A stretch of DNA of 64,000 nucleotides from MPNP01 sp963668325. Lineage in GTDB: Bacteria > Pseudomonadota > Alphaproteobacteria > Rhodobacterales > Rhodobacteraceae. The notes below the pieces were generated by a model. The model saw only the letters and a program-made list of their open reading frames with translations, was not told the origin of the DNA and made no database searches. The stretch is taken from NCBI GenBank assembly GCA_963668325.1, contig OY764222.1:2170001-2234000 (forward strand), written 5' to 3'. The stretch's first letter is position 1; each line of letters starts with the position of its first letter. Shown piece after piece: positions 33,943-43,666 of this stretch. Both the position numbers and the translations under genes were made by a program.

Positions 33943-35406
33943 TCACAGATTATCAGGGCTTTCCAGAGTAATTTTGGATGTGGCAACCAGCCTTTTTTGG
34001 CTTTCTTTCTTTCCCAACAGCATGAAAATATCAAAAACACTTGGTGACACTGTTTTGCCAACCAAGGCTGCCCGAATTGGCTGTAATACCTTACCTAAAC
34101 CCAATCCCCTTTTTGTACCAAAAGCCGCAGAATATTCTTCAAGAACCTGCCTATCCCAATCGAGTTTTGACAAACCATGCATGTAATCTTCAATCTGTTT
34201 CCGGGGAGTTGATGATAGTATCTTGATACTTTTTTCATCATAACTGACCGAGGGATTAAGCAAGAATTCAAGCCCCTCCCAAATCTCCAGTAGAGTTTTT
34301 GAACGGGGCTGTATCAACGGAAGGGCTTTTTTTACTAGCTTTTCCTTACTTGGGGATATGGTAGTGGATTTATTGTTAGAAACGAATTCAGTCAATTCCT
34401 GATAAAGCTTTTCAGGCCCTAGTGTAGATAAAAAGTGGCCTGATATCTGTTTAAGCATTTTGTAATCTAATCTAGAAGGGGATTTACGTAAATCCTCCAA
34501 TCGAAATTGTTCCACGGCCTGATTCATGCTAAAGAACTCATTATCGCCATGACTCCAGCCCAGGCGAGCAAGAAAATTAAATACTGCCACAGGCAGAAAT
34601 CCATTTTCCTCGTAATATTCAGTTCCGGTTGCACCATCGCGCTTAGAGAGTTTCTTCCCCTGTTCGTTATGGATAAGAGGGACATGAGCAAATATTGGCA
34701 ACTGCCAACCAAAGGCTTCATAAATCAATTGTTGCTTAAATGTATTGGCCATGTGATCATTCCCACGAATGATGTGGGACACTTCCATATCGTGGTCATC
34801 GACGACCACGGCAAAATTATAGGTCGGGGTTCCATCTGAACGAAGGATAATCAAATCATCAATTGTGTCATTGTTGACACTGATTTCACCAAAAACCTTA
34901 TCTTGGATAATTGACTTTCCAGTTTCGGGGGTTTTCAGTCTAACCGTATAAGGTAGGTCAGGGTGCTGGTCATCGGGTTTATTTCGCCAAGGGCTGACAA
35001 AGAATGTTGAACCTCCCTTGTCCTTCAATACTTTTCTAGCAGCTGCAATTTCCTCAGGTGTAGCAAAGCATTTGTAAGCCCGGCCCAATTTTAATAACTC
35101 GAGTGCTCTCGCACGATGAATTGATTGGCGGGAGAATTGACTTACCGGAGTACCATCCCAGTCTAGGTTCAACCACTTTAAGCTGGCAAGAATTTGTCTT
35201 GTTGCTTCCTCCGTAGACCGTTCACGGTCCGTGTCTTCAATGCGAAGGAGAAACTGACCATTATTTGCTCTGGAGAAAAGCCAATTGAATAGGGCAGTTC
35301 TGGCACCCCCAATATGGAGATTGCCTGTGGGGGAGGGTGCAAATCTGGTTACTATCTTGGTTGTGGTCACTTTAGCACCTGGTGAATTAGTTATAGGTAC
35401 CTGCAT
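33943..35406 (-). CDS. gltX: Glutamyl-tRNA synthetase
   Basis: Charges tRNA-Glu (and possibly tRNA-Gln for amidation). Class I signatures are seen: FAPSPTGNLHIGGARTAL (HIGH motif) at about residues 23-40 and KLSKRDGATG (KMSKS) at about 256-265. The length of 487 is usual for alphaproteobacterial GltX, of which two paralogues are common. The Met at 35406 gives 16 residues ahead of the conserved core, and an inner start is possible. In many Alphaproteobacteria lexA and comEC stand between moeA and gltX; here gltX lies directly downstream of moeA. Confidence 0.96.
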   Translation of the reverse strand: MQVPITNSPGAKVTTTKIVTRFAPSPTGNLHIGGARTALFNWLFSRANNGQFLLRIEDTDRERSTEEATRQILASLKWLNLDWDGTPVSQFSRQSIHRARALELLKLGRAYKCFATPEEIAAARKVLKDKGGSTFFVSPWRNKPDDQHPDLPYTVRLKTPETGKSIIQDKVFGEISVNNDTIDDLIILRSDGTPTYNFAVVVDDHDMEVSHIIRGNDHMANTFKQQLIYEAFGWQLPIFAHVPLIHNEQGKKLSKRDGATGTEYYEENGFLPVAVFNFLARLGWSHGDNEFFSMNQAVEQFRLEDLRKSPSRLDYKMLKQISGHFLSTLGPEKLYQELTEFVSNNKSTTISPSKEKLVKKALPLIQPRSKTLLEIWEGLEFLLNPSVSYDEKSIKILSSTPRKQIEDYMHGLSKLDWDRQVLEEYSAAFGTKRGLGLGKVLQPIRAALVGKTVSPSVFDIFMLLGKKESQKRLVATSKITLESPDNL

Positions 35407-35462
35407 ATATGGGTGAATATCCGCAGTTTAAGATATTTCTGACAGGAATTAAGCCCGAGAAG

Positions 35463-36656
35463 CTAAATAAGCTCAATATACTCTACCATTTCACCTGCTT
35501 CTCGGGGTTGATCCGACTTTGGTCTAATCAGTAGTGCATTTGAATTGAAAAAGGTTTTGAGCAATGAACTGTCTTGCCTTTCATGAACTGTAATTGTTGA
35601 TTCGCCATTTGTATGTACCACAATGGCACGCATAAAATGCTCTCTGCTACCATTTCTCCCGAGTGGGTTTGCCAATAGAGCTTTTTTTCGGGGCATGCCA
35701 AGCTTGGTCAGACCCATCATGTACTGGATGGCCGGAATTAAAAAGATGTACCCACAAACCAAGGCTGAAACCGGGTTGCCAGGCAGTCCAATTAAGACTG
35801 TTGTTCCTTTGTTGCCGGCAAATAGTGGTTTGCCCGGTCGCATGGCAATTTTATAGAAAGACAATTCGAACCCATGGGTGGAAGCTACATCCTTGACCAA
35901 ATCATAATCCCCAACCGAGGCTCCCCCTACAGTAACTATCAAGTCAGAATTCAAAGCAAGGTTTAGGGATGTTGAAAGGGACTGGTAATCATCCTTGGCA
36001 ATTGGCAATATTCTGACTTCTGCACCGACATTCTCCAACATACCTTGAAGTCCAAAAATATTGGAGGCGACAATCTTGTTGTCGGGTACCTCTGTTTTTC
36101 CAGGCATCACCAATTCATCTCCGGTGGGAATAATCGAAACAACTGGTTTTTTTCTGACCTGAATGACCCCTGCATTCATTGCTGCTAGCAATGAAATCAA
36201 GCTTGGTTTTAGGGTCTGATGGGCTTTAACACAAAAACCCTTCTTAAAGTCACTTCCACTCGGGCGAATAAAGGGGTTGGATTCAAAGGCTTCATTAATC
36301 CTGATTGACGTTCTACGTGCTTTTACATCTTCCTGGATTATTACCTTATTAGAGCCAGGTGGAATGGGTGCACCTGTATAGATACGAAAGGCTTCACCAG
36401 GTCCAACAGCAGTTTCAGGAATTTTTGCACCAGCAGGGATGGTGCCAATGACTTCAAGTTCATTGTTCGGAAGGGCATCCTCGGTTCGAATTGCGTAGCC
36501 GTCCATGGCTGAGGTATCAAATGGAGGTTGATTTCTATCCGAACAGAAATCCTGGGCAAGGATCCGGTTGGTTGCCTTGTAAATCGAAATTTCTTCTGAG
36601 CCGGTTGGGACCAAGAGATCCTTTATTCGATTATTTGCTTCAGTGACTGAGATCAT
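35463..36656 (-). CDS. moeA: Molybdopterin molybdenumtransferase
   Basis: MoeA inserts molybdate into adenylylated molybdopterin. The 397-residue protein shows the expected blocks: PPFDTSAMDGYAI (about residues 38-50), the central GGASVGDYDLVKDV (about 241-254) and GLPGNPVSALVCGYIFL (about 294-310). It overlaps the end of moaC by ATGA, so the two cofactor genes are co-translated, and both belong to the trp-moa operon. No molybdoenzyme gene is seen in the window. Confidence 0.95.
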   Translation of the reverse strand: MISVTEANNRIKDLLVPTGSEEISIYKATNRILAQDFCSDRNQPPFDTSAMDGYAIRTEDALPNNELEVIGTIPAGAKIPETAVGPGEAFRIYTGAPIPPGSNKVIIQEDVKARRTSIRINEAFESNPFIRPSGSDFKKGFCVKAHQTLKPSLISLLAAMNAGVIQVRKKPVVSIIPTGDELVMPGKTEVPDNKIVASNIFGLQGMLENVGAEVRILPIAKDDYQSLSTSLNLALNSDLIVTVGGASVGDYDLVKDVASTHGFELSFYKIAMRPGKPLFAGNKGTTVLIGLPGNPVSALVCGYIFLIPAIQYMMGLTKLGMPRKKALLANPLGRNGSREHFMRAIVVHTNGESTITVHERQDSSLLKTFFNSNALLIRPKSDQPREAGEMVEYIELI

Positions 36657-37129
36657 GAAGCTACAAACGTTCCTGATTTACCGCCCTCTTTATAGGCCAG
36701 ACGAATATTGTTTATGGATACTTTCTTATCGACAGACTTTACCATGTCATAGATTGTCAGGGCTGCAACAGATACAGCAACTAGTGCTTCCATCTCGACA
36801 CCTGTTTTTCCTACCGTGGTTACTTTTGTTTCAATTGCAATGCAAAGTGAGTCCTGTTGAGTCTGGAAATCAATTTCAATCGCAGATATCGGTATGGGAT
36901 GGCACAAAGGGATGGTGGTGGACGTTTTTTTGGCGGCCATGATTCCAGCTATTCTTGCTACCCCAAAAACATCTCCCTTACCAATGTTATTGGACCTGAT
37001 AAGTTCAAGAGTTTCAGAACTTACCAAAACATCCCCTTTGGCAATGGCGATCCTCTTCGTTTCATCCTTGCTTGAGATATTGACCATATGGGCTTTGCCT
37101 TGTTCATCAAAATGGGTAAATTTCTTCAT
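36653..37129 (-). CDS. moaC: Cyclic pyranopterin monophosphate synthase accessory protein MoaC
   Basis: MoaC converts the 3',8-cyclo-GTP made by MoaA into cyclic pyranopterin monophosphate, the first stable molybdopterin precursor. The 158-residue protein contains KGDVFGVARIAGIMAAKKT, then IPLCHPIPISAIEIDF and the C-terminal TIYDMVKSVDK with the catalytic aspartate and lysine. The usual N-terminal MVDVS reads MVNIS here, a mild change. It follows trpC by 4 bases and overlaps moeA by 4 bases. moaA is not in the window. Confidence 0.95.
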   Translation of the reverse strand: MKKFTHFDEQGKAHMVNISSKDETKRIAIAKGDVLVSSETLELIRSNNIGKGDVFGVARIAGIMAAKKTSTTIPLCHPIPISAIEIDFQTQQDSLCIAIETKVTTVGKTGVEMEALVAVSVAALTIYDMVKSVDKKVSINNIRLAYKEGGKSGTFVAS

Positions 37130-37133
37130 TAGT

Positions 37134-37946
37134 TCAATTTCCTGGAAGCGGGTCCATGAGGAGAGCTCTTGTTGCGGTTATGACATCCTTTTTTCGCATG
37201 AGACTTTCACCTACCAGGAAACTTCTAATTCCATTTTCAGCTAGGTGATCTAAATTTCTCTTGGTAAACAGCCCCGATTCTGAAACTACGTGAATACTTT
37301 CTGGTATTTCCTTTATCAATGTTAGTGAGGTATCCAAGGATACATCAAAGGTCTTCAAGTTTCTGTTATTTATACCAACGAGGTTGGACTTTAACTTGAG
37401 AGCCCTTTCCAACTCATCAAAATCATGAACTTCAACAAGTACATCCATTCCCAATGTCATGGCAGTCTCTTCAAGTTCTTGTGTCAAACTATCATCAATC
37501 ATGGCCAGGATTAATAAGATACAATCCGCTCCCAGCGAACGAGCCTCATATATCTGATAGGGGTCCAACATGAAATCCTTACGAAGGGTTGGTATGTTAA
37601 CCGCCCTGGATATCTCCGCCAGATATTTTCCTTTGCCCTGGAAACTCGGGTAATCAGTTAGGACAGAAATACAGGTTGCCCCACCGGCCACATAGGCTTT
37701 GGCCAAATCCAGGGGATTGAAATCCTTCCTGATAATTCCCTTGGAGGGGCTAGCCTTCTTCACTTCGGCAATCAGACCATACCCCTGGTTACTTGCAGTA
37801 ATCAAAGCTTTTCTGAAACCCTTGGGAGGATTTTGTTCGTGGATTAATTCCTCCAGAACACTTAACCCAAATTTGGTTTTCTGGTCTTTGATTTCCTTGA
37901 TCTTGTAGGATCGTATTTTTTCAAGAATAGAGTTCACAACCCTCAA
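37134..37946 (-). CDS. trpC: Indole-3-glycerol phosphate synthase
   Basis: Closes the indole ring from CdRP in tryptophan synthesis. The 270-residue TIM barrel shows the family block EVKKASPSKGIIRKDFNP (about residues 61-78), AYVAGGATCISVLTD and the phosphate-binding SESGLFTKRNLDHLAENG near 227. It is a monofunctional enzyme, without the TrpF domain found fused in enterobacteria. It overlaps the trpD stop by ATGA. Confidence 0.97.
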   Translation of the reverse strand: MRVVNSILEKIRSYKIKEIKDQKTKFGLSVLEELIHEQNPPKGFRKALITASNQGYGLIAEVKKASPSKGIIRKDFNPLDLAKAYVAGGATCISVLTDYPSFQGKGKYLAEISRAVNIPTLRKDFMLDPYQIYEARSLGADCILLILAMIDDSLTQELEETAMTLGMDVLVEVHDFDELERALKLKSNLVGINNRNLKTFDVSLDTSLTLIKEIPESIHVVSESGLFTKRNLDHLAENGIRSFLVGESLMRKKDVITATRALLMDPLPGN

Positions 37947-38953
37947 CTGTTAGTAATTGCGACAAGTTGGCTTAGCTTTGCTTTAGCTGAGCCGGAATCA
38001 ATACTCTCGGAAGCCATCTCAACACCTTCATTCAGGGTTTCTGCCTTACCAACAATCAACAAGGCACAGGATGTATTCAGTAAGACGGCATCTCGATATG
38101 GTGAATGGGCACCATCCAACAGCTCTGTTATGGCGGCGGCATTGACCTCTGGTGTTCCCCCCTTAATCGAATCGAGTGGATGAACAGGAAGGCCGGCCTC
38201 TTCCGGGTGAATTGTCCTTTCGTTCACTTCACCATCCATAAGTTCGGCGATATAGGTAAGCCCTGCTATGGAAACTTCATCCGTCCCATCCTCGCCATGA
38301 ACAACCCAGGCGGCCGTGGTCCCTAATTCCCTAAGGGTCAGGGCCATGGGAACGATTAATTCCCTGGCAAAGGCACCGGTCAGTTGATAACCAACTTTGG
38401 CGGGGTTGGTTAAAGGCCCCAATATGTTGAAGATAGTTCGAGTTCCCAACTCCTGGCGGACGGGCATGACATGTTTCATGGCGGGGTGATGCATGGGAGC
38501 CATCATAAATCCGATGCCTGCTTTTTCAATTGCTGTATTAACAATATCGGGTCCTACCATTACATTGATGCCCAAATGGGAGAGGGCATCGGCAGCACCT
38601 GATTTGGAAGAAAGATTTCTATTTCCATGCTTGGCTACGGTAACTCCTGCGCCAGCAACAACCAAGGCGGTGGCAGTTGAAATATTCAAAGTCCCCTTGC
38701 TATCACCACCGGTTCCAACAATATCCATGGCTTTATCCGGAGCAGTGACTTCAAGGCATTTGTCACGCATAACCGATGCTGCCGCGGCAAATTCATCAAT
38801 CGTTTCTCCCCGCATTTTCATGGCCATGAGCAGTCCGGCAATATGAACAGGCGAAACATTCCCATCCATTATTTCAAAAAAGGCCTTTTCAGCCTGAGCT
38901 CTGGTAAGTGGCCCTTCACAAGCCGAGGAAATCAATTTTTTAAAGGTATCCAT
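37943..38953 (-). CDS. trpD: Anthranilate phosphoribosyltransferase
   Basis: Joins anthranilate and PRPP. The 336-residue protein has the conserved GTGGDSKGTLNISTATALV at about residues 80-98 and KHGNRNLSSKSGAADAL at about 107-123, which bind PRPP and anthranilate. It is separate from TrpG, as in other Alphaproteobacteria, and follows trpG by 10 bases. No sign of damage. Confidence 0.97.
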   Translation of the reverse strand: MDTFKKLISSACEGPLTRAQAEKAFFEIMDGNVSPVHIAGLLMAMKMRGETIDEFAAAASVMRDKCLEVTAPDKAMDIVGTGGDSKGTLNISTATALVVAGAGVTVAKHGNRNLSSKSGAADALSHLGINVMVGPDIVNTAIEKAGIGFMMAPMHHPAMKHVMPVRQELGTRTIFNILGPLTNPAKVGYQLTGAFARELIVPMALTLRELGTTAAWVVHGEDGTDEVSIAGLTYIAELMDGEVNERTIHPEEAGLPVHPLDSIKGGTPEVNAAAITELLDGAHSPYRDAVLLNTSCALLIVGKAETLNEGVEMASESIDSGSAKAKLSQLVAITNS

Positions 38954-38963
38954 AATTCTAAAT

Positions 38964-39536
38964 TCAGTGGGTTAATTTCAAAAAATTATCAAGGATGCGT
39001 AGCCCCTCCTTGGTTGCAATACTTTCAGGATGGAATTGCACGCCATGTATGGGTAAACTTTCGTGGTGAAGTCCCATAATTGTACCATTTTCCAACCATC
39101 CATTGATTTTCAGACACTCTGGAAGTGTTTCTCTTTCAACAACCAGGGAGTGGTAGCGTGTCGCATAAAGGGGCAAATCCAACCCTTCAAGGATACCAGT
39201 ACCGTCATGTTCTATCCGGCCTACCTTACCATGAACTATTTCATCGTTGATGATAACTCTGCCGCCAAAAGTTGTGCCAATAACTTGATGTCCCAGGCAA
39301 ACCCCTAACAGAGGGATTTCTGCTTGGGCAGCCTTTTGAGTAAGGCTAATACAAACACCCGTCTTATCTGGACCACAGGGTCCGGGGGAAAGAATTATAC
39401 CCGCAGGATTTAAGGAGACAACTTCCTCTGCGGTAATTTCGTTGTTTCTGTAAACCTTAACTTCGGTACCAAGTATTCCCAGATACTGAACCAGGTTATA
39501 TGTAAAACTATCAAAGTTATCAATTAACACATACAT
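38964..39536 (-). CDS. trpG: Anthranilate synthase glutamine amidotransferase subunit
   Basis: Supplies ammonia from glutamine to TrpE. In 190 residues the class I amidotransferase triad is visible: nucleophile cysteine in LLGVCLGHQVIG (about residue 79) and HGVQFHPESIAT (about 164-175). The oxyanion block LSPGPCGPDKTG lies at about 49-60. The 76 bases between trpE and trpG carry no clear attenuator. The same subunit may serve folate synthesis (PabA role), since no separate pabA is seen here. Confidence 0.96.
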   Translation of the reverse strand: MYVLIDNFDSFTYNLVQYLGILGTEVKVYRNNEITAEEVVSLNPAGIILSPGPCGPDKTGVCISLTQKAAQAEIPLLGVCLGHQVIGTTFGGRVIINDEIVHGKVGRIEHDGTGILEGLDLPLYATRYHSLVVERETLPECLKINGWLENGTIMGLHHESLPIHGVQFHPESIATKEGLRILDNFLKLTH

Positions 39537-39612
39537 CGGGATGACTCGGGGTAAGGAAGGGTTCTAACAAATTTCATTCTAGCAAGGACATAAATAAGTA
39601 ATAGGAAAAAAT

Positions 39613-41124
39613 CTATTCGTTTATATCTGGTATAAACTGGTGGGCTGCTTCAGCAGCTTTACGCAAGGCCATTGATTTTGACACAGTTTCCTCCCATTCC
39701 ATTTCAGGGTCACTGTCAAAAACAACACCGCCCCCAGCCTGAATGTAGAGCTTGTTATTCTTGATGACCGAAGTCCTGAGCGCAATGCACATGTCCATGT
39801 CACCATTGGCAGAGAAATAGCCAACTCCTCCGGCATAAACGCCCCGTTTGGTATTCTCAAGCTCATCAATTATTTCCATGGCACGGACCTTTGGGGCACC
39901 TGAAACAGTTCCGGCCGGCAATCCTGCCATCAAGGCCGAGAGCGCATCTTCATCCTCTGACAATTCCCCAACAACATTCGATGCGATATGCATAACATGT
40001 GAATATCTTTCGATTACAAATTGTTCGGTTGGTTTAACTGTACCAATCTTGGAAACTCGACCAACATCGTTTCTTCCCAAATCCAATAGCATCAAATGCT
40101 CAGCAGATTCCTTCTCATCAGCAAGCAATTCTTCTGCAAGCTCCTTGTCCTCTTCTGGTGTTTTGCCCCTCGGTCTTGTCCCAGCAATAGGGCGGATGGT
40201 TATCTCATTATCAAAGACCCTTACCAAAATCTCAGGGCTGGCTCCGATAACCTGGAAATCGCCAAAATTAAAATAGAACATGAACGGGGAAGGGTTGGTT
40301 CTTCTAAGAGCTCTATAAAGAGAAATAGGTGGATAAGGAAAGTCCATTTTCCATCTTTGACTTGGTACCACCTGGAATATGTCACCTTCTCGGATGTATT
40401 TCTTGGCTTTTTCCACAACAGCCAAGAATTCATCCTTGGGAGTTTCATTTACCAATGCAGTTGATGGACCTGGTTCTGTATATTTGGATGAATAATTGAA
40501 GGTTACCCTTTGCAGTTTGTTCAAGGTTTTTTCCAAACGCTCAAAACCTTGAACATATGCTTTTTCAGCTTCAATGTTTTCATTGTACCAAACAGGGCTA
40601 ACCAATATCAATTCGTCCAGCACCCCATCAAGTACGGCTACCATGGATGGTCTGAGGAGGAGAGCATCTGGTGTTCCAATCGTATCAGGATTATGCAAGG
40701 GGAGGTTTTCAACCAATCTGACCATATCATAGGATAGGTAGCCAAATAGACCAGCTGAACTAGCGGGCAGAGCCGAAGGAAGTTCAATTGCGCTTGCCTT
40801 GATCAGAGTTCTAAGTGATAAAAAAGGATCCTCATTGGTCGGTGTGTGTAAGGAAGTTTGCTCAAATCCTTCCATCCAGGATATAAACGATGAATTTCCA
40901 TCACATTGCCAGATTAAATCTGGTTCCATTCCCAATATCGAATATCGGCCTCTATCTTCACCCCCTGTTACTGATTCAAGTAAAAAACAATTATCGGTAT
41001 CATTGGCTAATTTCAGAAATAGCGAGACAGGAGTTTCCAGATCAGCAGGAATTTTGGTAAACAGGACTTGATTACTACCTGCTTTGTATTTTGGTAAAAA
41101 CTGGTCAAGAGAAGGAGCTATCAT
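39613..41124 (-). CDS. trpE: Anthranilate synthase component I
   Basis: Makes anthranilate from chorismate. The 503-residue protein has the tryptophan feedback site LLESVTGGEDRGRYS (about residues 48-62), then the catalytic domain with RPIAGTRPRGKT (about 311-322), IERYSHVMHIASNVVG and GTVSGAPKVRAMEIIDELE near 427. It is separate from TrpG, unlike the TrpEG fusions of rhizobia. It lies 10 bases downstream of the PpiD-like gene, so tryptophan genes are probably read from a promoter before that gene. No leader peptide was recognised. Confidence 0.97.
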   Translation of the reverse strand: MIAPSLDQFLPKYKAGSNQVLFTKIPADLETPVSLFLKLANDTDNCFLLESVTGGEDRGRYSILGMEPDLIWQCDGNSSFISWMEGFEQTSLHTPTNEDPFLSLRTLIKASAIELPSALPASSAGLFGYLSYDMVRLVENLPLHNPDTIGTPDALLLRPSMVAVLDGVLDELILVSPVWYNENIEAEKAYVQGFERLEKTLNKLQRVTFNYSSKYTEPGPSTALVNETPKDEFLAVVEKAKKYIREGDIFQVVPSQRWKMDFPYPPISLYRALRRTNPSPFMFYFNFGDFQVIGASPEILVRVFDNEITIRPIAGTRPRGKTPEEDKELAEELLADEKESAEHLMLLDLGRNDVGRVSKIGTVKPTEQFVIERYSHVMHIASNVVGELSEDEDALSALMAGLPAGTVSGAPKVRAMEIIDELENTKRGVYAGGVGYFSANGDMDMCIALRTSVIKNNKLYIQAGGGVVFDSDPEMEWEETVSKSMALRKAAEAAHQFIPDINE

Positions 41125-41134
41125 AAGTTTCCTT

Positions 41135-43000
41135 CTATTGCAGTTGTGAATGAACCGAATTTAAAATTTCTTGATTGATAACGAGATCAGAATTACTGAT
41201 CAAATCTACAGTATAGGAGTTGATAATATCTCTCGACAATCCGCTTTTAATTTGGGATTCAACGAATGAAAGATATCCGGTAATCTCTTCTGAGCCATTA
41301 TCTGGTGGGAGTATTTCATCCAATAGAGCCAGCGCCACGCGATTATCTTCACCTTCTACGACAGTACCTTTGGCAACAGTTTCAATTTCAAATACTTCTT
41401 GTACCAATTCTTGCGGTGCATCGCGAATTGGATCTATCCTGAGAACCTCTATTTCCTGTCTTGGTTCTCCCAATCCTATAGCCCCAAATCCTGCACCACC
41501 CTCCAGGGCTAGCAAATGTTCTTCTGCAACCTGGACCTTTTGCTTACCTAATTCGTTAGCGATCCAACTTTCTTGAACCTGCTCCCTTACGCTATCAAAG
41601 GGCTGTAAAGTGGGAGGTATGGTTTGATCTAGTCGCATGGCAATGACACCGCCATTGTCAAGTTCCAGCAATTCAGGAAAACTATTTTCATCTATTTGGG
41701 CGGCAGTATTTCGGAAATTAGCAAATTCAGTAACTGGATCAGCTGAAAGGGAATTGTAATTGATGGTTTCAAGAACAAGATCTGTTTCCTGAGCCAATTC
41801 TTCGAGGGTAGCACCCGCAGCTAGTGAATCCTGGTAGGTTTCAAAATTATTCTGAATGGTCTGTACGGCTAGTTCAAGACTTCTTTGTTGTCTTATATCC
41901 TCACGAGCGTCTTCAAAAGAAGTTTCCTTTGCTGGTATTATTCCATTTATTCTGAATAAGGCAGGCCCAACGGTTGATTGAATGGGGCCAAGGATGCTTA
42001 ATTCTTCGGTAGAAAAAACCAAATCGGCTTCTTCAGCAGAAAGGTCACTCCTACGAACTTCCCCTAAATCAATATCCTCAATTCGTATTCCACTGTCTAT
42101 TACAATTTGATCAAAATCAGTACTCCCGGAATTTATTTCCTCCAATGCAAGAGTCGCCTCATCAGTGGTAGGGAAAACCAACCTGTCAACTATTCGGCTT
42201 TCCGGTCGATTAAATTCCTCAATTCTGGAATCATAAAATGATCGCAATTCATCGTCAGAAACTGTCAATGAAGAGGATATCATTCCTGGAGTCAGCCACG
42301 CATATGTTATCTGCTTTGTCGAAGGCAGGGTAAAATCTTCGGGGTTGTCATTGTAAAAGGTCATTAAATCGGAATCAGTAGCCTGTGGATTAGGTTGCCT
42401 TAACATGCTTTCAGTTATTTCAATCCAGCGAAATGTTCTCCGGTGGAAATTGTATTCAAGATAATTGTTCCAGAAAACTTCAGAGGGGAAGAGATCTGAG
42501 AGTAAAGAACCACTCAACAACCCCCGGGAAACATCCTTTCGAACTACTTCATCAAACTCGGACCCAGACATACCAAGATTTTGTAGGGTAAAGTCATAGG
42601 CATTTGTATCAAAGGTTCCATCAATGCCCTGAAAACTTGGTTCATTCCTGATCTGCTCAAGAACAACATTATCGCTCGCTGAAATCCCAATCTGGTACGC
42701 TTCGTTGTCCAAGGCTGCGGTTCGAGAAACAATACCAATTGCTTCACGGTCAGCACCAAGGGAAATCGCCTCGGGATAGGTGAGTTGAGTATTTATTCTG
42801 GCAGAAAGATTTCGTGTAACTTCCTGCAAGGCTTGATAATATTCATCAATTGTAATTTCTTCATCCCCAACTGAGCCGATTTTATCTGCCACACCTGAGT
42901 AATTACCAATGCCGAATCCCATTAATCCCAGGATTAATAACCCCAGGAGAATCCAAACAGGGACGTTCATGGCTTTTTTGCGGGAAATCTTTGCCATCAA
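41135..43000 (-). CDS. PpiD/SurA-like membrane-anchored peptidyl-prolyl isomerase
   Basis: A periplasmic folding factor fixed to the inner membrane. The 621-residue protein has a short basic cytosolic tail, one membrane helix (about residues 13-32, VPVWILLGLLILGLMGFGIG), an N-terminal SurA_N chaperone region (GSVGDEEITIDEYYQALQEV and onward) and a parvulin-like middle part (about 265-370). The parvulin core is weakly conserved, as in many alphaproteobacterial homologues, so isomerase activity is uncertain. This gene just upstream of trpE is a standard alphaproteobacterial neighbourhood. An ATG two codons later (MAKISRKK) may be the true start. Confidence 0.88.
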   Translation of the reverse strand: MMAKISRKKAMNVPVWILLGLLILGLMGFGIGNYSGVADKIGSVGDEEITIDEYYQALQEVTRNLSARINTQLTYPEAISLGADREAIGIVSRTAALDNEAYQIGISASDNVVLEQIRNEPSFQGIDGTFDTNAYDFTLQNLGMSGSEFDEVVRKDVSRGLLSGSLLSDLFPSEVFWNNYLEYNFHRRTFRWIEITESMLRQPNPQATDSDLMTFYNDNPEDFTLPSTKQITYAWLTPGMISSSLTVSDDELRSFYDSRIEEFNRPESRIVDRLVFPTTDEATLALEEINSGSTDFDQIVIDSGIRIEDIDLGEVRRSDLSAEEADLVFSTEELSILGPIQSTVGPALFRINGIIPAKETSFEDAREDIRQQRSLELAVQTIQNNFETYQDSLAAGATLEELAQETDLVLETINYNSLSADPVTEFANFRNTAAQIDENSFPELLELDNGGVIAMRLDQTIPPTLQPFDSVREQVQESWIANELGKQKVQVAEEHLLALEGGAGFGAIGLGEPRQEIEVLRIDPIRDAPQELVQEVFEIETVAKGTVVEGEDNRVALALLDEILPPDNGSEEITGYLSFVESQIKSGLSRDIINSYTVDLISNSDLVINQEILNSVHSQLQ

Positions 43001-43156
43001 TTAAACTCTAGTTTTTAAATGAGTGATTTTACCTAACTATTTTATGGACATAATTCAAGGGTTTCCCTTGATTTGATAGATCAATCTACCACTCAATGGT
43101 GGTTAAATTCCATCCACTTTATCTGAAACTTGTTGTGAAGTTCAAAGAGTATTGAT

Positions 43157-43666
43157 TTATTTTTTTGCTTCTTGGATCATTCCATCAATTATAGCGTGCA
43201 TCAGAAGAAGCAGGAATAATATGTTAAGCGCAACAACACCAAAAAGAATAGAGCTCAACAGAAGATTGAAATCAATTACTTTGCCGACAAAAGGTAGAGC
43301 AAGTGGGACTATCTTGATGCTGAATATTCCTTCTGGGCTTTTGATGGCAAAGATTGTAAAAGAAATAATTGAAGTAATCGAAAAAATAGACAAATAACCG
43401 CTAAAAAGTAGGTAAGATTTTAGAATATGTGTCCCTCGCATTAACATCTTGTCATCAATTTTATTATGTAGGCTTTTTGTGTAGGAAGCATTGTATAAAA
43501 TGCCAATAGAGGTCATGTTAAAACCAAACACGATAGAGAAAAACATTACAAGATTCTGTGATGTTGTAGCAGTCATTTTTGCTTCTAACAAATAGGCAAC
43601 GAATGTCACCCCAATCCAGATTAGAAAAGCAATAATCTTATGAATTTTCCTAATCTGAAACTCCAA
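43157..43666 (-). CDS. Small four-helix membrane protein of an unrecognised two-gene system
   Basis: A 169-residue protein with four predicted membrane helices at about residues 11-28, 37-58, 82-107 and 133-156. The loop between helices 2 and 3 is charged (SYTKSLHNKIDDKMLMRG). No enzyme motif is seen and I cannot name a family. It starts 17 bases inside the upstream gene, so the two are translationally coupled. A cytosolic protein coupled to a small multi-helix membrane protein is the plan of RexA-RexB and Kiwa, in which the membrane part affects membrane integrity or senses infection. That likeness is architectural only. Both genes are strongly AT-rich. Confidence 0.65.
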   Translation of the reverse strand: MEFQIRKIHKIIAFLIWIGVTFVAYLLEAKMTATTSQNLVMFFSIVFGFNMTSIGILYNASYTKSLHNKIDDKMLMRGTHILKSYLLFSGYLSIFSITSIISFTIFAIKSPEGIFSIKIVPLALPFVGKVIDFNLLLSSILFGVVALNILFLLLLMHAIIDGMIQEAKK

